Of a stretch of 64,000 nucleotides of DNA, positions 23,978-32,789 are shown piece after piece (the stretch's first letter is position 1; every line of letters begins with the position of its first letter). The notes beneath the pieces are model-generated. The model had not been told where the DNA came from and made no database searches. It saw only the letters and a program-made list of their open reading frames with translations. The position numbers were made by a program, and so were the translations under genes. Source of the stretch: Actinomycetes bacterium (GTDB taxonomy: Bacteria > Actinomycetota > Acidimicrobiia > Acidimicrobiales > Aldehydirespiratoraceae); the NCBI GenBank assembly GCA_024276495.1, contig JAJRXC010000036.1, positions 1 to 64,000 of the forward strand, in the 5' to 3' direction.

Positions 23978-25519
23978 CTACTCCGGGTCGCCGAGCGCGT
24001 AGATCCAACCGGCCCGGGTGCCCACGACGATGCGGCCGTCCCACACCGCGGGCGTCGACTCGATGCAACCACCGAGCTCGACCTCCCACAGCAGGGGCGG
24101 TTCGACCATGGTGTCGCTCACGTCGAACCCCCGCAGGACCCCCGCGCAGTCGCCCTGGATCCACACGTCGTCGACGATGACCGGTGACTGCCAGGTCGCC
24201 CCCACCAACTGCTTCGACCAGCGTTCCTCGCCGGTGGCCCGGTCGAGTCCGAGAATCCGCCCCGTGTCGGTCGGCACGATCAGGAGATCGCGGTGGAGAC
24301 CGGGCGTCGCCCACACCCCGGAGTCGAGCCGCGGCCGCTCGTCGACGCCCCAGATCAGCGGGTCGTCGGGACGGGACGGGTCGAGCTTGATGATCTGACC
24401 GACCTCGCGGCTACGGGCGTTCCCACGCTCGTACTCGACGCCCGCGTAGATCATCCCCTCCTCGTCGATGACCAGCGAGGCATCGATGTCGTCGCCGGCC
24501 CAGTAGCGAAAGACCCTGGTCGGCTCGACGCCGTCTTCGAGCCCGGTGATGTCCCAGCCCTGGACGAGACCTCCCGAGTTGGCGAAGTAGACGACGTTTC
24601 CCGAGATGGCGACCGAGTTCTCGATGGAGACGTTGCCGCCGACGAGCTGGAGCAGCTCGTCGTCCCACCCGGGCGTGTTGAACACCAGCTCGGGGGCGAC
24701 CGTCACCAGCCCGTCGACGTCGTAGCCACGGTTGAGCTTCACGATGTGGAACTGTGAGTTCTCCCCACCGATGAACAGATAGTCGTCGACGATCAGCCCC
24801 GCGCCGTCCCAGTCGTTGTTCCACTTCGTGGGCGACACGTCGGTGGCCGCGAGCGCCCAGAGCTCCTCGGGAACGTCGCGATCGAACGCGATCACGCGGT
24901 AGAAGTTGTCGCGACTGCCCGTGTAGAGCAGCGGGAAGCCGTCGGGATCGATGGTGACCGAGCCCTTGATGATGTCGCCGGTCTCGAAGTCGGGCAGGAT
25001 CCTCGCCCCCGTGTCGGCGTCGAGGAAGTGCACGTTGCGGCTGTAGGCGCCGACGGCGACCCAGGTGCGGCCGTCTCGTTCGAAGATCGACGGCTGACCG
25101 GTCCACCCCGAGCCGCACCAGTTGACGACGGTGCTTCCCACCGACGAGTTGGAACACATCGGCCCGTCCTCGGGGAACCGCCAGAGAACCTCCGGTGCCA
25201 CCGGAACGGGCCCGACACCGTAGAAGGTGCGGGTCGGGTTTCCCCGAAAGGTCAACAACCCGTCGACCGTGTCGACCCAGGGCTGCCCCGACGACGCCGG
25301 ATCGACCCATCCGTCGTAGGGCGCTTCGGTGGTGGTCGTCGTGGTGGTCGAGGTCGTCGCGACCGACGTGGGGACCTCCGGCACGCTCGACGGCGGCTCG
25401 GGGTCGGGCTCGACGAGCTCGGCGACGTCGCCGGCGGAATCGGGCCACACCAGCGTCGCGAGGAGCAAGATCGCGACCGCGGCCAAGCCGATGTTGAGCC
25501 GCCGGATGATGGAGCTCAA
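23978..25519 (-). CDS. PQQ-type beta-propeller repeat protein, secreted or membrane-anchored
   Basis: This 513-residue protein has an N-terminal signal anchor (LNIGLAAVAILLLATLVWP, ~8-26), a Thr/Pro-rich spacer (VATTSTTTTTTTEAPYDGWV) and about seven propeller blades. The blades repeat motifs such as IIKLDPSRPDDPLIWGVDER, LGLDRATGEERWSKQL and WDGRIVVGTRAGWIYALGDP, as in PQQ-binding-like or BamB-like domains. Cys pairs (ADMCSNSSVGSTVVNWCGSG region and IQGDCAGVLRG/GGCIEST) could form disulfides. It is an extracellular protein of unknown role, with no dehydrogenase residues assigned. It is convergent with the Lrp gene, eight bases apart. Confidence 0.82.
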   Translation of the reverse strand: MSSIIRRLNIGLAAVAILLLATLVWPDSAGDVAELVEPDPEPPSSVPEVPTSVATTSTTTTTTTEAPYDGWVDPASSGQPWVDTVDGLLTFRGNPTRTFYGVGPVPVAPEVLWRFPEDGPMCSNSSVGSTVVNWCGSGWTGQPSIFERDGRTWVAVGAYSRNVHFLDADTGARILPDFETGDIIKGSVTIDPDGFPLLYTGSRDNFYRVIAFDRDVPEELWALAATDVSPTKWNNDWDGAGLIVDDYLFIGGENSQFHIVKLNRGYDVDGLVTVAPELVFNTPGWDDELLQLVGGNVSIENSVAISGNVVYFANSGGLVQGWDITGLEDGVEPTRVFRYWAGDDIDASLVIDEEGMIYAGVEYERGNARSREVGQIIKLDPSRPDDPLIWGVDERPRLDSGVWATPGLHRDLLIVPTDTGRILGLDRATGEERWSKQLVGATWQSPVIVDDVWIQGDCAGVLRGFDVSDTMVEPPLLWEVELGGCIESTPAVWDGRIVVGTRAGWIYALGDPE

Positions 25520-26241
25520 ACGACCAGTCGGAGTTGGCGAACCCTAGGCTCGGAGGGATGACGGCTCGCCCGACCCCCCCGAACGGTGTGCTCCTGTGGC
25601 GTGGAGCCACGCGGGCCTGCGCGGTCTGCGGACGGCGCGGGCTGACCCGCCGATGGGTGACGCTGCGAGACGATTGTCCTCGCTGCGGTTTCCACTTCGA
25701 GCGCAAGCCGGGGCACTTCACCGGCGCGGTCGGGATGAGCACCATCGTGACGTTCGGACTGCTGCTGCTCACCTTGATCGTCGGCATGTCGATCCAGTGG
25801 CCCGATCTCCGTTCGGGACCGCTGCTCGCGGTGATGATCCCCATCGCGGTGGTGGTGCCGCTGATCTTTCATCCCACGGCGAAGACGTTGTGGGTCGCGA
25901 TCGACCTCACCATGAAGCCGCTCGAGCCCGGCGAGGCCGTCGGTGGCCCCGAGGAAGGCTCGGCGTAGGAGCGGGGAACGAGCCGAGCCCAGCTCGTGGG
26001 GCAGCTCCTCTCGACCCTGGTCGATCAGTCGTCGGGCGGGGCCGGAGTCGGTCCGACGATCGACGCAGGTCCATCCCGACGGCGGCGATGAGCGGGCGAG
26101 GTGTTCGGCGCACAGGGGCGTGCCGTAGCGGTCACCGGCCGGGTCGCCCGGGCCCAGGAGCTCGACCCGCCGATCCAGCCGGTGCACCAAGAGCACGCCG
26201 TCGCCGGGACGGGAACATCCGGGGCGGGCGCACGATGCCAT
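25516..26241 (-). CDS. DUF3499-like zinc-finger protein; only the N-terminal part is credible
   Basis: From ATG 26241 the frame begins MASCARPGCSRPGDGVLLVH and continues to YGTPLCAEHLARSSPPSGW. This matches the actinobacterial DUF3499 plan (C-x2-P-x-C, later LCxxHAxR...PxGW). That family is usually ~60-130 residues. No stop occurs in this frame until 25516, so the open frame (241 residues) runs antisense through the whole DUF983 gene, and its C-terminal ~150 residues look like shadow sequence. Either a frameshift removed the natural stop or the protein has a long random tail. The true 3' end is therefore uncertain. It is divergent from the HAD gene at 26306. Confidence 0.4.
   Translation of the reverse strand: MASCARPGCSRPGDGVLLVHRLDRRVELLGPGDPAGDRYGTPLCAEHLARSSPPSGWTCVDRRTDSGPARRLIDQGREELPHELGSARSPLLRRAFLGATDGLAGLERLHGEVDRDPQRLRRGMKDQRHHHRDGDHHREQRSRTEIGPLDRHADDQGEQQQSERHDGAHPDRAGEVPRLALEVETAARTIVSQRHPSAGQPAPSADRAGPRGSTPQEHTVRGGRASRHPSEPRVRQLRLVV
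25558..25968 (+). CDS. DUF983 family membrane protein with zinc ribbon
   Basis: This 136-residue protein has an N-terminal zinc-ribbon-like pair (CAVCGRRG and CPRCGFHFER, four Cys in two CxxC knuckles), then GHFTGAVGMS and two hydrophobic helices (~62-79 and ~88-104). This is the DUF983 pattern often found in actinobacteria and alphaproteobacteria. CGGAGGG just before ATG 25558 provides the ribosome site. It is divergent from the PQQ-propeller gene by 38 bases. The function is unknown. Confidence 0.85.
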   Translation: MTARPTPPNGVLLWRGATRACAVCGRRGLTRRWVTLRDDCPRCGFHFERKPGHFTGAVGMSTIVTFGLLLLTLIVGMSIQWPDLRSGPLLAVMIPIAVVVPLIFHPTAKTLWVAIDLTMKPLEPGEAVGGPEEGSA

Positions 26242-26305
26242 GCATCGACGGTACCGGCGCCGGATCCGTCAACGGTGGACAGGCGCCGTGGCTACGCTCG
26301 CGTCG

Positions 26306-26986
26306 ATGATCGTTGCCTTCGACGCCGACGACACCCTCTGGCACAACGAGGACCAGTTCGCGGACACCCATCGAGCCTTCGAGGCGCTCCTGGCCCCCTG
26401 GGCATCGGCAGACGCCGTCGACCGGCGATTGTTCGAGACGGAGATGCGAAACCTGTCGCGTTACGGCTACGGGGCGAAGTCGTTCATGCTCTCGATGACG
26501 GAGACCGCGATCGAGATCTCCGACGGGGAGATCACCGGCGACCGGATCGGTCGGATCCTCGACCTCGGCCGAGCCATTCTCGACCGGCCCATCGAGTTGT
26601 TGTCCGACGTGCCCGACGTGCTCGATGCCCTGGCCCACCACACCCTGATGCTCATCACCAAGGGTGACCTCCATGCCCAACACGCCCGCATCGCCGAGAG
26701 TGGCCTGGCCGACCGCTTCTGGCGCATCGAGGTCGTCGCCGACAAGAACCGGGCGACCTACGCCAACCTCCTCGAACGCCACGGGATCGCGACCGACGAG
26801 TTCGTGATGGTCGGCAACTCCATGCGGTCCGACGTGCTGCCGGTGATCGAGCTGGGGGCGCGCGGTGTCCATGTCCCCTACCACGTCACCTGGGCCCACG
26901 AGGCCGACCACGCCGACCACGACCACGACGTTCCCCGACTCGAACGACTCGGTGACCTCCCCGACCTGATCGCCGAATGGACATGA
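26306..26986 (+). CDS. HAD-superfamily hydrolase (YjjG-like phosphatase)
   Basis: This 226-residue cytoplasmic phosphatase carries motif I DADDTLWHNEDQF (catalytic Asp pair), motif II/III in LITKGDLHAQH and motif IV in GNSMRSDVLPVIELG. An alpha-helical cap lies between motif I and the Thr/Lys motif. It is similar in plan to pyrimidine 5'-nucleotidases of the YjjG type. The substrate is not assignable. ATG 26306 was chosen because motif I follows directly; upstream in-frame codons lack conservation. It overlaps the next gene by ten bases, so they are coupled. Confidence 0.88.
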   Translation: MIVAFDADDTLWHNEDQFADTHRAFEALLAPWASADAVDRRLFETEMRNLSRYGYGAKSFMLSMTETAIEISDGEITGDRIGRILDLGRAILDRPIELLSDVPDVLDALAHHTLMLITKGDLHAQHARIAESGLADRFWRIEVVADKNRATYANLLERHGIATDEFVMVGNSMRSDVLPVIELGARGVHVPYHVTWAHEADHADHDHDVPRLERLGDLPDLIAEWT

Positions 26987-27432
26987 GCGACTGGCATCTC
27001 GCTCAGTTCAACGTGGCGCGGCTCCGCGTGCCGATCGATCACCCCGACACCGCGGAGTTCGTCGCCGGTCTCGGCCCTGTCGACGCCCGGGCGGACTCGT
27101 ACCCCGGGTTCATCTGGCGGATGGAGGACGAGTCGGGCAACGCAACCGCCATCGAGACACCCGGCGATCCCGGACGCATCAACAACATGTCGGTGTGGGT
27201 ATCGGTCGAGGCATTGAAGGCTTTCACCTACGACGCCACCCATGTCGACTACATGCGCCGCCGCTTCGAATGGTTCGAGAAGCGGACGGGCCCTCACTTC
27301 GTGATGTGGTGGATCCCGGCCGGTCACATCCCCACACTCGATGAGGCGGACCGCCGGCTCCATCAGCTCACCGAGAGCGGGCCCTCGGCCGAGGCGTTCA
27401 CCTTTCTGCTCACGTTCGCGCCGCCCTCGTGA
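26977..27432 (+). CDS. DUF3291 domain protein
   Basis: This 151-residue protein matches the DUF3291 pattern, a monooxygenase-like dimeric alpha/beta-barrel: WHLAQFNVARLRVPIDHP at the start, then GFIWRMEDESGNATAI, NMSVWVSVEALKAFTY and FEWFEKRTGPHFVMWWIPAG. The start is ATG 26977 or 26983, both inside the HAD gene's end. Its stop overlaps the GTG of the next gene (GTGA), so HAD, DUF3291 and the HEXXH gene form one coupled operon. The function is unknown; a heme- or quinol-related role is only suggested by fold. Confidence 0.85.
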   Translation: MDMSDWHLAQFNVARLRVPIDHPDTAEFVAGLGPVDARADSYPGFIWRMEDESGNATAIETPGDPGRINNMSVWVSVEALKAFTYDATHVDYMRRRFEWFEKRTGPHFVMWWIPAGHIPTLDEADRRLHQLTESGPSAEAFTFLLTFAPPS

Positions 27433-27788
27433 GAGCTCTCCTCGACATCGAGCTCGAGGGGTACGACCTGATCGACCGCAAGCTCGCCGAGCGGGTCCGC
27501 ATCATCAAGGTTCCGTTTCTCGCCCCGGGTGCCTCGGGAATGACCATCGGCCGTTTCGTGCTCCTGCAATCCGACGTCGACCGAAGCGGTCGGCGCGAGC
27601 TGCTGGCCCACGAGTTGGTCCACGTCCGTCAGTACGCCGAGCTCGGCGTCGCGAGGTTCCTCTGGCGCTATCTGCGCGACTACCTGCGTCTGCTGCGCAC
27701 CCACCGCGCCCACCGGGCCGCGTATCTCGCGATCCCGGCGGAGGTACAGGCCCGCGCCGAGGCGGCGGCCTGGAAGCTGCGACGGTGA
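27429..27788 (+). CDS. Small HEXXH-motif protein, putative metallopeptidase
   Basis: This 119-residue protein centres on the zinc-peptidase motif HELVH (His61-Glu62-x-x-His65) in ELLAHELVHVRQYAELG, followed by Arg/Leu-rich amphipathic helices (FLWRYLRDYLRLLRTHRAHR). The context LLAHELVHVRQ recalls DUF4157-type cores, but the whole protein is shorter than known secreted peptidases and lacks a signal peptide. The start GTG 27429 overlaps the previous stop. A third zinc ligand (a downstream Glu) cannot be assigned confidently. It could be a small cytosolic minigluzincin-like protein. Confidence 0.75.
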   Translation: MRALLDIELEGYDLIDRKLAERVRIIKVPFLAPGASGMTIGRFVLLQSDVDRSGRRELLAHELVHVRQYAELGVARFLWRYLRDYLRLLRTHRAHRAAYLAIPAEVQARAEAAAWKLRR

Positions 27789-27810
27789 CGGCGGTCATAC
27801 CCGAGGGGAT

Positions 27811-27826
27811 GTGAACGATCGTTCAC
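27811..27826. promoter_or_regulatory. Perfect 16-bp palindrome, probable TetR-type operator A
   Basis: GTGAACGATCGTTCAC is its own reverse complement. It lies just upstream of the MFS exporter and covers that gene's first possible GTG, so the gene probably starts at GTG 27841. A 14-of-16 match occurs at 35966-35981 ahead of an SDR gene. No TetR gene lies next to it in the window, so the regulator is unknown. Confidence 0.6.
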
Positions 27827-27840
27827 CTACCCTCCTCTTG

Positions 27841-29304
27841 GTGCGTTTCCTCGACCCCCCGACCCGGCCGTTCTCGCCGCGGGTCATCCAGGCCGTCGCC
27901 CTGATCGGGGTCGCGTCGAGCTCGTTCACGATCACGGTCCTGTCCGCGGCGTTGCCCGACATCGCCGACGACCTCGGATCGACGACCAGCACCGTCACGT
28001 GGGTGATCGCCGGCCCGCTCCTCGCCTTCGCGGTGTTCACGCCGATGGCCGGAAAGCTCGGCGATCTCCACGGGCACCGACGGATGTACCTCCTCGGCTT
28101 CACCGCCGCCGCGGTCATGTCGTTCGCCACCGCGGCCGCGCCCAACGCCGCATGGTTGATCGGCGCCCGCATCGTCGCACAGGCCTTCTCGTCCTCGACC
28201 GGTCCTTCCGCCCTCGCCCTCATGATGAAGGCGTCCCCCGATCACCAGCGGACGTCGGTGGCCGGCACGTGGAGCGCCGTGCGGGCGGCCTCGCCGGCCG
28301 TCGGGGTCGTGGTCGGTGGACCTCTCATCGACGCGACCAGCTGGCGCGCCCTCTTCATCATCCAGGGGATCGGCATGGCGATCGCCGTTCTGGCGGCGTG
28401 GCGGGTCCTGCCCGAGACCGAGCGACGCCACGACCTCAGCTTCGACGTGTTCGGCGGATTCTTCCTCGCCGTCGGAATCGCCGCGATCCTCATCCCCTTG
28501 AACCGCGCCCCCTCGCTCGGCTGGGACCACCCCGTGGTGTTCGGCGGGCTGCTCATGGCCCCGCTGTTCCTGACGTCGTTCGTCCGTTGGGAACGACGCG
28601 TCGCCCATCCCCTCATCGAGCTGTCGGTGCTGCGCGAACGGAACGTGGCCCTCCCGCTCGTGAGCCAACTCTTCTTGAACGGTCCCTACATGGCGGGCCT
28701 CGTTCTCACGTCGCTGATGCTCGGCGCCGTCTTCGACTACAACACGACGGCCATCTCCTTGCTGATCCTGCCCCGCCCACTCATGTTCGCCGCCGGCGCG
28801 TGGCTGGCCGGCTCCCTCGTCGACCGCTTCGGGGGCCGAACGATCGTCGCGACCGGCTGCTCGGCCGTCGCCCTCGGCTTGACCCTCGTCGGGCTCGGCG
28901 CCGTGAACCAATGGATCGGGTTCGTCATCGCCGGTGTGGCGTTCGCCGGAACCGGCAGCGGGATCGCCCGCCCTCCGATCATCGCGGCACTCACCGACGC
29001 GGTCGGCGACCGCGACCTCGGCGTCGGCACCGGCATGTTGAACATGACCGGCCAGATCGGCGCCGCCGCCGGGATCAGCCTGCTGTCGGCCCTGGTCACG
29101 GAGGGCTCGTCGCCGCAACGCTTCCTCATGGTCTTCGTGATCGCCGCCGGCATCGCCGTCGTCGCGATCGCCACGGCGGGCGCCATCCGATTCTCCGCCA
29201 CGCTGCCGCGGACCGTTCCGCCGCCGATGCCCACCGCGCCCTACTCGGCCACGGTCAACCTCCGTCGAGACCGGACCCGTTCGGGCGCCGACCAACTTCA
29301 GTAG
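27841..29304 (+). CDS. MFS transporter, DHA2 (14-helix) drug:H+ antiporter type
   Basis: This 487-residue inner-membrane efflux pump has around 14 hydrophobic helices. It has the family's STVTWVIAGPLLAFAVFTPM in the second helix region, motif A GKLGDLHGHRRMYLLGF, and motif C-like AVRAASPAVGVVVGGPLID. GTG 27841 is preferred as start because GTG 27811 lies inside the palindromic operator. The operator implies repression by a TetR-type regulator encoded elsewhere, released by a pump substrate. The gene stands alone, and its end overlaps the convergent 3-hydroxyacyl-CoA dehydrogenase gene by seven bases. Confidence 0.9.
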   Translation: MRFLDPPTRPFSPRVIQAVALIGVASSSFTITVLSAALPDIADDLGSTTSTVTWVIAGPLLAFAVFTPMAGKLGDLHGHRRMYLLGFTAAAVMSFATAAAPNAAWLIGARIVAQAFSSSTGPSALALMMKASPDHQRTSVAGTWSAVRAASPAVGVVVGGPLIDATSWRALFIIQGIGMAIAVLAAWRVLPETERRHDLSFDVFGGFFLAVGIAAILIPLNRAPSLGWDHPVVFGGLLMAPLFLTSFVRWERRVAHPLIELSVLRERNVALPLVSQLFLNGPYMAGLVLTSLMLGAVFDYNTTAISLLILPRPLMFAAGAWLAGSLVDRFGGRTIVATGCSAVALGLTLVGLGAVNQWIGFVIAGVAFAGTGSGIARPPIIAALTDAVGDRDLGVGTGMLNMTGQIGAAAGISLLSALVTEGSSPQRFLMVFVIAAGIAVVAIATAGAIRFSATLPRTVPPPMPTAPYSATVNLRRDRTRSGADQLQ

Positions 29305-30149
29305 TCGTAGAAGCCGGTCCCGGACTTTCGGCCGAGCTGGCCGGCCGCGACCATGCGTCGAAGCAGTGGCGGCGGGGCGAGGAACCGTTCGCCGTATTCG
29401 GCATGGAGCGACTCGGCGCTCCACAACATGATGTCGAGCCCGATCAGGTCACACAGCGCCAGCGGCCCCATCGGATGACCGGCACCGAGCTTCATCGCGT
29501 CGTCGATGTCCTCCGCCGTCGCATGGCCGGCCTCGAACATCGCGATCGCCTGGCACAGGAACGGGACCAGCAAGGCGTTGACCACGAACCCGGCCCGGTC
29601 CTTGCACCGCACCACCCGCTTGCCCAGGACCTCCTCGGCGAAGCCGGCGGCGGCGTCGACCACCTCCGGCGCGGTTCGCTGCGTCGCGACGACCTCGACG
29701 AGCTTCATCACGGTCGCCGGGTTGAAGAAGTGCATCCCGCAGACCCGCTCGGGTCGCCCCGTCTCCATCGCGATGTCGATGACCGGGATCGACGACGTGT
29801 TCGTCGCGAGAATCGCGTCGGGGCCGAGAACCTCGTCGAGCGCCGCGAAGATCGAGCGCTTCAGCTCGAGAAGCTCCGGTGCGGCCTCGATCACCAGTTC
29901 ACAGCGCGCCAGGTCGGCGAGGTCGGTCGTGAACTCGATCCGGCCCCGGGCGAGATCACGGGCCCGGTCGTCGAGCTTGCCCCGCTGCACCGCCGCGTCG
30001 AGGGACTCGTCGATGCGCCGTGCCCCCGCGGAGATCGCGGCGGCGTCGATGTCGCGGGCCAGCACCGCGACGCCGGCCTTGGCCGCCACCTCGATGATGC
30101 CGCTGCCCATCGAACCGGCCCCGACCACGCCGAGGAGCGTCACGGTCAT
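29298..30149 (-). CDS. 3-hydroxyacyl-CoA (3-hydroxybutyryl-CoA) dehydrogenase
   Basis: This 283-residue enzyme interconverts 3-hydroxyacyl-CoA and 3-oxoacyl-CoA with NAD(P). It has the Rossmann motif GVVGAGSMGSGI, the catalytic His/Glu segment MHFFNPATVMKLVEVV, the NTSSIPV loop and the C-terminal GHPMGPLALCDLIGLD. This is the single-domain FadB2/Hbd form. It sits one base downstream of the cyclophilin gene on the same strand. It may work with the thiolase at 33960 in butyrate or beta-oxidation metabolism, although they are not in one operon. Confidence 0.92.
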   Translation of the reverse strand: MTVTLLGVVGAGSMGSGIIEVAAKAGVAVLARDIDAAAISAGARRIDESLDAAVQRGKLDDRARDLARGRIEFTTDLADLARCELVIEAAPELLELKRSIFAALDEVLGPDAILATNTSSIPVIDIAMETGRPERVCGMHFFNPATVMKLVEVVATQRTAPEVVDAAAGFAEEVLGKRVVRCKDRAGFVVNALLVPFLCQAIAMFEAGHATAEDIDDAMKLGAGHPMGPLALCDLIGLDIMLWSAESLHAEYGERFLAPPPLLRRMVAAGQLGRKSGTGFYDY

Positions 30150-30150
30150 C

Positions 30151-30708
<558 letters not shown>

Positions 30709-30849
30709 GGAACTTCCTCTCATCGGGCTCCACCGGCATTCGCCGGCGGGCTCCGCCGAGGCTACGGCGGCGCGCGGGGCCTCACATCACCCGGCCCCGG
30801 TCGACGGGCATCACCCCGTCCGTGTCGGGGAGATGCATAGGGTGACTCC

Positions 30850-31023
30850 GTGAACGAGATGCCCGCTCGTGACGCCACGGTTACCGGACCGGACCATCCG
30901 TTGTGCTGCGGCCGCTGCGACGTGGCGTGGCGGGGCGTGCTGGGCGACGCGTGCTGGATCTGCGGCGATCCCGGTGTGCCCCGGGGAGAGGTTCGGATCG
31001 TCGAGGACGAACCCGCCGCCTGA
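30850..31023 (+). CDS. 57-residue zinc-ribbon-like small protein
   Basis: GTG 30850 opens a 57-codon frame reading PLCCGRCDVAWRGVLGDACW then ICGDPGVPRGE. The CCxxC and CxxC knuckles 17 residues apart are a zinc-ribbon layout, and the C-terminus is acidic. It is preceded by a noncoding stretch and followed 27 bases later by the metallo-hydrolase gene on the same strand. No family is recognised. It could be a small DNA/RNA-binding or metal-buffering protein. The support is Cys spacing plus position. ATG 30859 is an alternative start. Confidence 0.6.
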   Translation: MNEMPARDATVTGPDHPLCCGRCDVAWRGVLGDACWICGDPGVPRGEVRIVEDEPAA

Positions 31024-31050
31024 GCCGGCGGCCTGACCTACGCTGGCGCG

Positions 31051-31659
31051 ATGACGCTGCACTGGAAAGATGCAAGGGTGGAAGTCCACCGGATCGTCGT
31101 GGGCCCGATGGACAACAACGTCTTCGTGATCCGTTGCCGTGAGACCGGCGAGGGCGTGCTGCTCGACGCGGCCAACGAGCACGACCGACTCCTCGAGCTG
31201 TGCGAGGCGCTCGACGTCCGCACCGTGCTCGAGACCCACGGGCACTGGGACCACATCCAGGCCGTTCCGGCCATACGGGAGGCCGGATATCGCGTCGGGG
31301 TGACCGCCGAGGACGCAGCCATGCTCCCCAGCTACGACTACCTCCTCGAGGACGATTCGGAGATCGAGGTCGGCCGACTTCGCCTCCACACCCACCACAC
31401 GCCCGGCCACACGCCGGGATCGATGTCGTTCAGCGTCGATGGCACCCCGCTGCTGTTCACCGGCGACACCCTCTTCCCGGGCGGACCGGGGGCCACGGGG
31501 TACGAGGGCGGCGACTTCGCGACGATCCTCGAGAGCATCGAGACGCGAATGTTCCGGAGATTCGATCCCGACACGATCGTCTTGCCCGGGCACGGCGACG
31601 ACACCACCATCGGGGCGGAATCCCCCCATCTCGACGAATGGGCCGCCCGGGGCTGGTGA
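31051..31659 (+). CDS. Metallo-beta-lactamase-fold hydrolase (glyoxalase II-like)
   Basis: This 202-residue cytoplasmic hydrolase has the dinuclear zinc motif HGHWDHIQ (HxHxDH) near residue 64, HHTPGHTPGSMSF, FTGDTLFPG with the bridging Asp, and the last His in LPGHGDDTT. This is the small glyoxalase II/YcbL-like class, acting on thioesters or lactones. In a mycothiol producer, S-acylmycothiol is a possible substrate. That is inference; nothing in the sequence identifies it. Confidence 0.9.
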   Translation: MTLHWKDARVEVHRIVVGPMDNNVFVIRCRETGEGVLLDAANEHDRLLELCEALDVRTVLETHGHWDHIQAVPAIREAGYRVGVTAEDAAMLPSYDYLLEDDSEIEVGRLRLHTHHTPGHTPGSMSFSVDGTPLLFTGDTLFPGGPGATGYEGGDFATILESIETRMFRRFDPDTIVLPGHGDDTTIGAESPHLDEWAARGW

Positions 31660-31708
31660 GCGTCGGGAAGCGCTCAGTTCTCTCGACGACGAGCCGATCG
31701 GAGAACCG

Positions 31709-32641
31709 ATGACATCGCCGCCCGTCATCGAGGACGAAACGGCCCGACTCGCCTCCGTGCAGTCGCTTCATGCCCTCGACACCCGACCCGAACCCGAGTT
31801 CGACGAGCTCGTCGAGCTCGCCGCCTGGACCTGCCATGCCCCCATGGCCGCCCTGTCGCTCATCGACCACGATCGCCAGTGGTTCAAGTCGACGATCGAT
31901 CTCGACCTGATCGAGACACCACGGGACACATCGTTTTGTGGCCACACGATCGCCGGCTCCGAGACGCTCGTCGTGCCCGACACCAACCTCGACCCGCGCT
32001 TCGTCGACAACCCCTTCGTCGTCGGCGCACCGGAGATCCGTTTCTACGCCGGCGTTCCGATCGTCGTCGACGAGGGACTGAACGTCGGCGCCCTCTGTGT
32101 TCTCGACACGCGGCCTCGACCGCTCTTCTCCGACGAACGACGGGCCCTCGAGATCATCGCCCGGCAGGCCGCCGCCCACCTCCACGCCGACCGACTCGAA
32201 TGGAACGCGATCGACCCGCTCTCCGGTGCGTCGACGGCGCTCGCCGCCGATCGGTGGCTGGCCGGTCGGCCCCGGGACCGGTACCGGGCCGCCGTCCACT
32301 TCGAGATCGTCGGGCCTTCGGAGATCCATGGCAACCACGGTGACGGGATCACCAATCGTGAGCTCGCCGCCGCGACCCGTCGGCTCCGCACCGCCGCGGC
32401 CGACGACGCGATCGTCGCCCGCATCGCGGACAACGAGCTCGTCGTCCTCCTCGACTGTGTCGATGCGGACCGTCTCGGCAGACGCGTCGAACAGGTACGA
32501 TCGGCGTTCACCGACCGGGACGGGATCGGCGTGTGGGCGTCGCCGGGATTCGCCACCTCGGGAGCCGGCCACCACGACGACGACCTCATCGACGCGGCCC
32601 GCCGGGCGACGGCCCGCCACCGGGGCGCCGAGACCCGCTGA
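31709..32641 (+). CDS. GAF-domain protein with degenerate GGDEF domain
   Basis: This 310-residue cytoplasmic protein has a GAF domain (~10-160) with CHAPMAALSLIDHDRQWFKS, FCGHTIAG and RFYAGVPIVVDEGLNVGALC, as in sensors of small ligands. The second half starts DPLSGASTALAADRWLAG (compare DPLTGLPNR of diguanylate cyclases) and has VARIADNELVVLL where an active enzyme has RIGGDEF. The catalytic motif is thus replaced by ADNEL (~240-244), and cyclase activity is very unlikely. It may be a ligand-sensing or c-di-GMP-blind scaffold. ATG 31709 is the start. Confidence 0.82.
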   Translation: MTSPPVIEDETARLASVQSLHALDTRPEPEFDELVELAAWTCHAPMAALSLIDHDRQWFKSTIDLDLIETPRDTSFCGHTIAGSETLVVPDTNLDPRFVDNPFVVGAPEIRFYAGVPIVVDEGLNVGALCVLDTRPRPLFSDERRALEIIARQAAAHLHADRLEWNAIDPLSGASTALAADRWLAGRPRDRYRAAVHFEIVGPSEIHGNHGDGITNRELAAATRRLRTAAADDAIVARIADNELVVLLDCVDADRLGRRVEQVRSAFTDRDGIGVWASPGFATSGAGHHDDDLIDAARRATARHRGAETR

Positions 32642-32789
32642 CGGTCACCTCGACGGATCGCGAACATCGTTCTCGCGCATCGCGCCACGGCCCGCACCCG
32701 GCGACCGCCTCGACCGACACCCGATCCGTCGGGAACCGAACCTCGTCGCGCGTCGTCGAAATGCGAGAGACCCGGACAGGAGATCCCCC

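Noticed and set aside
27823-29424. Minus-strand 533-codon frame opposite the MFS exporter
   Set aside because: It is Arg/Gly/Glu-rich shadow sequence. The plus-strand protein has clear transporter helices and motifs.
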